From assembly GCA_023974075.1 (NCBI GenBank), contig JAMFTG010000565.1, positions 71,534 through 135,533 on the forward strand: a stretch of 64,000 bases of DNA. Direction: 5' to 3'. The notes beneath the pieces were generated by a model. It worked only from the letters and a program-made list of their open reading frames with translations, was not told where the DNA came from and searched no databases. Position 1 is the stretch's first letter. Every line of letters begins with the position of its first letter. The stretch is from Chaenocephalus aceratus. Lineage: Eukaryota; Chordata; Actinopteri; Perciformes; Channichthyidae. Shown here piece after piece: positions 38,501 through 44,500 of the stretch. A program made the translations under genes and the position numbers.

Positions 38501-41500
38501 GGACAGATGGGTCTGAGGACAGAGGGTCTGAGGACAGAGGGTCTGAGGACAGAGGGTCTAAGGACAGAGGGTCTAAGGACAGAGGGTCTGAGGACAGAGG
38601 GTCTGTGCTGTTGTATTTGCTGTAAAGTGTCTCTACTGTAGGCTATTTTTATTTTATGTACAGCACTTTGGCTCCAACAAACATCATTTATAAATGTGCT
38701 ATATAAATAAAACTTGACTTGATTCTTTTAATTGCTCTATATTTAAATTAAAAGAGATGCAACCTCCTCTATCTGTGCAATAACATTTGTTTTTGTTACA
38801 ACTGACAATTATTGATAAGCTGCAGAGATGATTTAAAAAGCTGATAGCAGTTTTATCAGCAAGTCTATTTATGTTTGTGTGTGTCTTTATTTGTGAATGA
38901 GGCATGAGCGTGATGGTGCTGCTGTCTCAGAGCTTAAGTTCTCTCATTAGGATTCACATCAAGTCATTATTCTCTAACTGGTAGAAGACTGTGGTTTAAA
39001 ATAATGACTGAACTGGGAAATGTTCTTCATCTACATCAGGTTCAGAAGTGAAGGACTATAGTCTCTTCCTGAAACACTGCCTATAATCAGAGGTCATTAG
39101 TTTTGTTTTTCTTAAGAAATCCACGAAGAAAAATCAACATCATAAAATAAACAGTAATGGTCCCACCAACCTGATCTGTGAGATGTAAGGCAGACACTGC
39201 AGCAAGGTCCTCACTTCACTCTCTTCCTCTGAGCAGCCTCTCAGCTCCACTTGTTTCTTCTCTGGTTGGAGTCTCAGCACTTCCAGCAGGATAGAGGTCT
39301 TTCTCTTTGAGAGGTCTATGATCCAGACTGCAGGAGCTGACTGGAGAACAGACTGTAACGATGGAAGGACACTCAGGCCTGTTTCAGTCTCATAGTCCTT
39401 CAGGTGGGAGTACAGATCCAGCAGGAAACCACTCTGAGGGTTCCTCTTAAAATAATAAGAAACTACATTGGTTAAAGTTATTGTTTGATATGTGCACACT
39501 GATAACAACAGCTGGAGTGTCTTCTCTCCTGTCTGCTGCTGTCTCTCGGCTGCTGCACAGAACAGAGTCCCAAAGAACTGGAGTTCACCTGAAGGTTCTG
39601 ATAACTGAGGCACAAAACTGAAAACACAAGGAATCAAGAGATTGTGATGTTAGGTTTCTATCAAATACAAACTTTTCTCCATCAGCTGTGGTTTAAATTA
39701 AGTTAAATTGAATCTGCAGATTAACATTTACCTGATCTGTGAGATGTAAGGCAGACACTGCAGCAAGGTCCTCACTTCACTCTCTTCCTCTGAGCAGCCT
39801 CTCAGCTCCACTTGTTTCTTCTCTGGTTGGAGTCTCAGCACTTCCAGCAGGATGGAGGTCTTTCTCTTTGAGAGGTCTATGATCCAGACTGCAGGAGCTG
39901 ACTGGAGAACAGACTGTAACGATGGAAGGACACTCAGGCCTGTTTCAGTCTCATAGTCCTTCAGGTGGGAGTACAGATCCAGCAGGAAACCACTCTGAGG
40001 GTTCCTCTTAAAATAATAAGAAACTACATTGGTTAAAGTTATTGTTTGATATGTGCACACTGATAACAACAGCTGGAGTGTCTTCTCTCCTGTCTGCTGC
40101 TGTCTCTCGGCTGCTGCACAGAACAGAGTCCCAAAGAACTGGAGTTCACCTGAAGGTTCTGATAACTGAGGCACAAAACTGAAAACACAAGGAATCAAGA
40201 GATTGTGATGTTAGGTTTCTATCAAATACAAACTTTTCTCCATCAGCTGTGGTTTAAATTAAGTTAAATTGAATCTGCAGATTAACATTTACCTGATCTG
40301 TGAGATGTAAGGCAGACACTGCAGCAAGGTCCTCACTTCACTCTCTTCCTCTGAGCAGCCTCTCAGCTCCACTTGTTTCTTCTCTGGTTGGAGTCTCAGC
40401 ACTTCCAGCAGGATGGAGGTCTTTCTCTCCGAGAGGTCTATGAACCAGACTTCAGGAGCTGACTGGAAAAATGGCTTCAGTTTTTGAATAACAGCTGAAC
40501 TCTCTTGAGATTTGACGTGTTGATAAAAATCCAGAAGGATGTTATGCATATCATAGTTAAAAGAAAACAGAGAGATGAGGTTGTTCACTTCATTGTGAAC
40601 GCTTTCTCCTTGAATGGGAGTAGCTGCTTTCAGGCATAAATCCAGAAACAGCTTCTTTTCTTGTTTATTCAGTGTCTCATAGCGTCGCTCCTGGTCCTGT
40701 AATCCTGGACCTCCGTAGGTCCTCTTGAAGCTGCATGATAACAAACACATGTGTCTATTAGGGCTGTGCATCTTCACTGGTCTCACGATTCGATTCGATT
40801 ACGATTATCCTGTCAACGATTCGATTCGGTTCGATATCCCGGTGCATCACGATTCATACCAATGCGTTGCATCCTCAATTTTCTATATTACTGCACATTT
40901 TTCATCAATGCATGCATGCAGTAAATACATATGAACTCTCTTTTTATTATTTAGAAAGTGCTTCAGAAATCAATAACATAAATGTCTTGACATTAATTTA
41001 TAAACCAAAATAAATGAATTGTATAGGTCTAGCCTCCGTGTGTGAAGTTGTTCCATCCTCATAAACAAAAAGTTAATGCTTCTGCAGTCTAGCTGCAGCT
41101 TCTAGCCACGGCCTTCTGTAAAGAAAGGGCACTGAATGTCCTGAATGAGGCTTCACACACAGGACTTGAGTCTGAACACAGCAGACAACAGGAGTATTCA
41201 CAACAGCATATACAAACTAAAATACTGCATGTGGGTGCACACTTACATTCTCTGTATCACTGTTACATAAATCCCATGAATGCATGAGACTAAATTCGCT
41301 TCATTATATCTCAGTGATTAAGTGAATAATAAAGTTTCTATCGGGTCACTGTCAGCCTGTCACTCATTATCTTCAGGGAGGGGGTGGGGCTTGGAGGAAC
41401 GGAGAGGAGACGGTGATCGCGGAAGCTTTTTTCCTCCTGCCTTCACAAACTTTACACACGTATATATCGTCTGAAAATTGCTAGAGGACATTCATACCTT

Positions 41501-44500
41501 GCAATCCAAGACTTAATTAAATCCACCAAAAACCTGACATGATTGTAACGCGATTATTTTTGAAAAACATAAATCCCTGTCACATTCCGTGTCGCTGCGG
41601 CTCAGAGACACGGGGACCCTGTGTCTCTGAGCCGCAGCGACACGGAGTGATTCAGAGCGGGTCATTCTGCTGTTGGTTCTGGACTGGTGTTGTTGTGTTG
41701 GTGGATAAAGCAGACTGCTCCGTGTTGCTGTGCCGCTGTCACGTCTGTTCCCTGATCTCTGCGTCACCGACCGATTTGATATTAAAGTGACAGAAAAAAC
41801 GTTATAGTAAAGCCGCGGCCGGAAAATCAGGAAGCAACGTTACTACTCTATAACCGATTATCTTCCGTCACTGCATCGAGACCGAATCGTCCACGTCCAC
41901 ATCGCAATGCATCGTAGAAACGATTATTTTCAACACCCCTAGTGTCTATGTACATGTACTATAGAACTGAATACACTTTACATGTAAAAGAAATGTACAG
42001 CTGTTAACACTGTGCCAATGTAAAACATCAAATGCAATTGCAATATTTAATCCTCCACAGCTTCTGAAGAATTTCTGAGAGTACAATTCTGGATCTTGAA
42101 AAGAGATCAAAGTTCAGATTCAACTGAAACAAAGAGCCCTGCCTGTTTCTAAAGAAAAACTGATGCAGTGCTTGTTGTTTTATTCAAACTATGTTTATTG
42201 TCTATTTATAGTTTTTAAGAATGCTGACTAATAAGTGTTAAAAAGAAAGGGCATTTAAATTGCTGCATTGAATAATATAAGACGTACTTTAAATCTGACT
42301 TTTTGTCTCCACATTTCTGCTGAGATTAGGCTGAGTTTAACCTTAACGCTGATCCACATTTCAGAATGCAATGAAGACTTTCCCAGCAAAAAACAAAGAT
42401 TGATTTCAACATCCACACTTACACCAGGATAAAACTTAAGGCAGTGGTTCCCAAAGTGGGGGGGAAATGAATGAGGCATGCTTGAGCTCACAGCTGCAAA
42501 GCCGATCTGAAAATATCTGCAGTCACTGAAAAGATGTGGTGGTTAAAGGTGTATTTTTTGCAAAGAAAATGTTCAGGTTCCATTTCTGTCTCTCAGTGAG
42601 CTGGTTTAGTGAGCTGATCAAAGCACATCAGCATCTCTTCCTCTCTCGGTACTGTGACGACCCCTCAACACCACCAGGCGTTCCGTGGGCTCTCTCTCTC
42701 TTGTTTGCAGGTTCCAGTGCTGTGGGTGATCGTGGACTGACGAGCTGCACCTCGACAGCTGCGAAAAGACAGCCCATTGCGTTTCGGGAGGCCGCTCTCA
42801 TTCCTCTCGCACACTCCCCGTGTGAGCCTCGCGCCACACTTTTGTGTCCACTGATAAAGGATCGTTATATTTTCATACCCCTCGTCTCGCCTCCCAGCTT
42901 TTTGTTACAGCCCAAGAGCCGGGTTGTAACAGTACACACACTGCTGCTCGTTAAACGCCTGTCATCTTTATCGTAATGAAACCTATTAAAATGTTTAGAT
43001 CCTATGTTGTTTGAACACCATTTCCGCTATTTTACTAAAGGTTAGAACCATTTTTTGTATCTGTTAAATTGGCATGTGACTTGTTAAAAACAAGTCACAT
43101 GCCTCAAAGAGCCGAAATCCAAAATCTGAACCGGAATCTCTAAAATCCAAACGATCCCGAACACTAAGTATTACGCAGTTAGACTTTCAATAATTCCACT
43201 GTGAAGGTGATTCGTCACTTTATTATGCATTTAGTTTTAACAAGTTGTAGTTTTATAAATTATAATGTTTAAATAAATTCCAGTGAAGTTTGGAAGCTCA
43301 AGATGTGTACGTGGTTTGTAGGGGGGGGGCTACATACCTGAGGGAGCTGACGTAGGGCAGAGCCTCTGGCAGAGTCTCACACAGACTGTGGCAGTTAGGG
43401 TTCTCCCTCTCCCAGTGGAGGCAGATTTTAACCTTCAAACTTATCTTCTGCAGGACTGTCACTGCTCTTTCAAACAGCTTTCTGTCCCCCCCCACTGGAA
43501 GGTGCAACTGATTTCCATCAAGGCCAAGTAAGGTGATGCAGTCCATCTCCCCTTCACTGAGAAGGAAGATCTCCCACAGCTGCCGTGGCAGAGAATCACA
43601 CCTGCAATATGAAGAATAATCAGCTATCACTTTCTCATTACTTCTGTATATATTAAAGGTTACAACTTTGAACAATTTCATTCTACCAAATTAAATGAGT
43701 TATAATCTTAGCAGTAATAACAACTGCTCATCCATACCATTGGACATTTTGAAGGCATCCTAATAGTGGTCTCATTCCGTGTTGTGATATCGTGACGTCC
43801 TCAAGGTTCAGCCATATTTTCCTCTCCTTGGACTGAGCGATCACGTAGGCCACAGCACAGCAGGGGTAAGGATCGAGACTCTCTCCACTGAGGTCAAGAC
43901 GATATTCCAGTTTTTCCAGAAGGTCGATGCATGCTTCAGGACACTGGGACTCATACAAGCACTGGCATAGGAACAGTATGCGCCCACTGTCCTCGGTATC
44001 AGGCTCATCGTTTCCACACAGACTCGGAAGGAATGTGGATATCACTTCCTTGCAGAACCCGTTTGATGTATTCTTGAGCTCCTCGGGAGGAATCAGACAC
44101 TCCATCAAACTACGGCTCTTCTCAGTCAACAATCTACACATGTAAGGGATCAGATGTTTCATGTGCTTCTTCTCCTCAGCGAGGCATTGCTGAAAAACAT
44201 TAGTGATTAAATGTGGATTCTTCAAGAGCCACAGTGCTGCAAAAAACTCCTGCATTGTGTAATGGAGAAATGCATAAGTGGTTATTCTCTCAGTAGGGTC
44301 GTCTTTGATAACAAGTTGTTTGAGCAAGGAGAGGACGCAGCTGTCTTCAAAGGGACGTAGTGTCAGGTTCACAGTTTTCCCTTCAGTTGCATGAAAAGCA
44401 ACCTCAGCCAAAGACAGTATCTCCTTACTCTTGCTTTCGATGAAGGCATATATGTATTTTGTGTTGTTGCTGTTTCTTTTGAGGCAAAAACGGAAAATGT

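Noticed and set aside
42536..42976. 146-codon plus-strand ORF
   Set aside because: Spans a solo LTR with its own target duplication; no family resemblance.
43927..44145. Plus-strand ORFs within the NACHT exon
   Set aside because: Antisense shadows of a well-supported coding exon.
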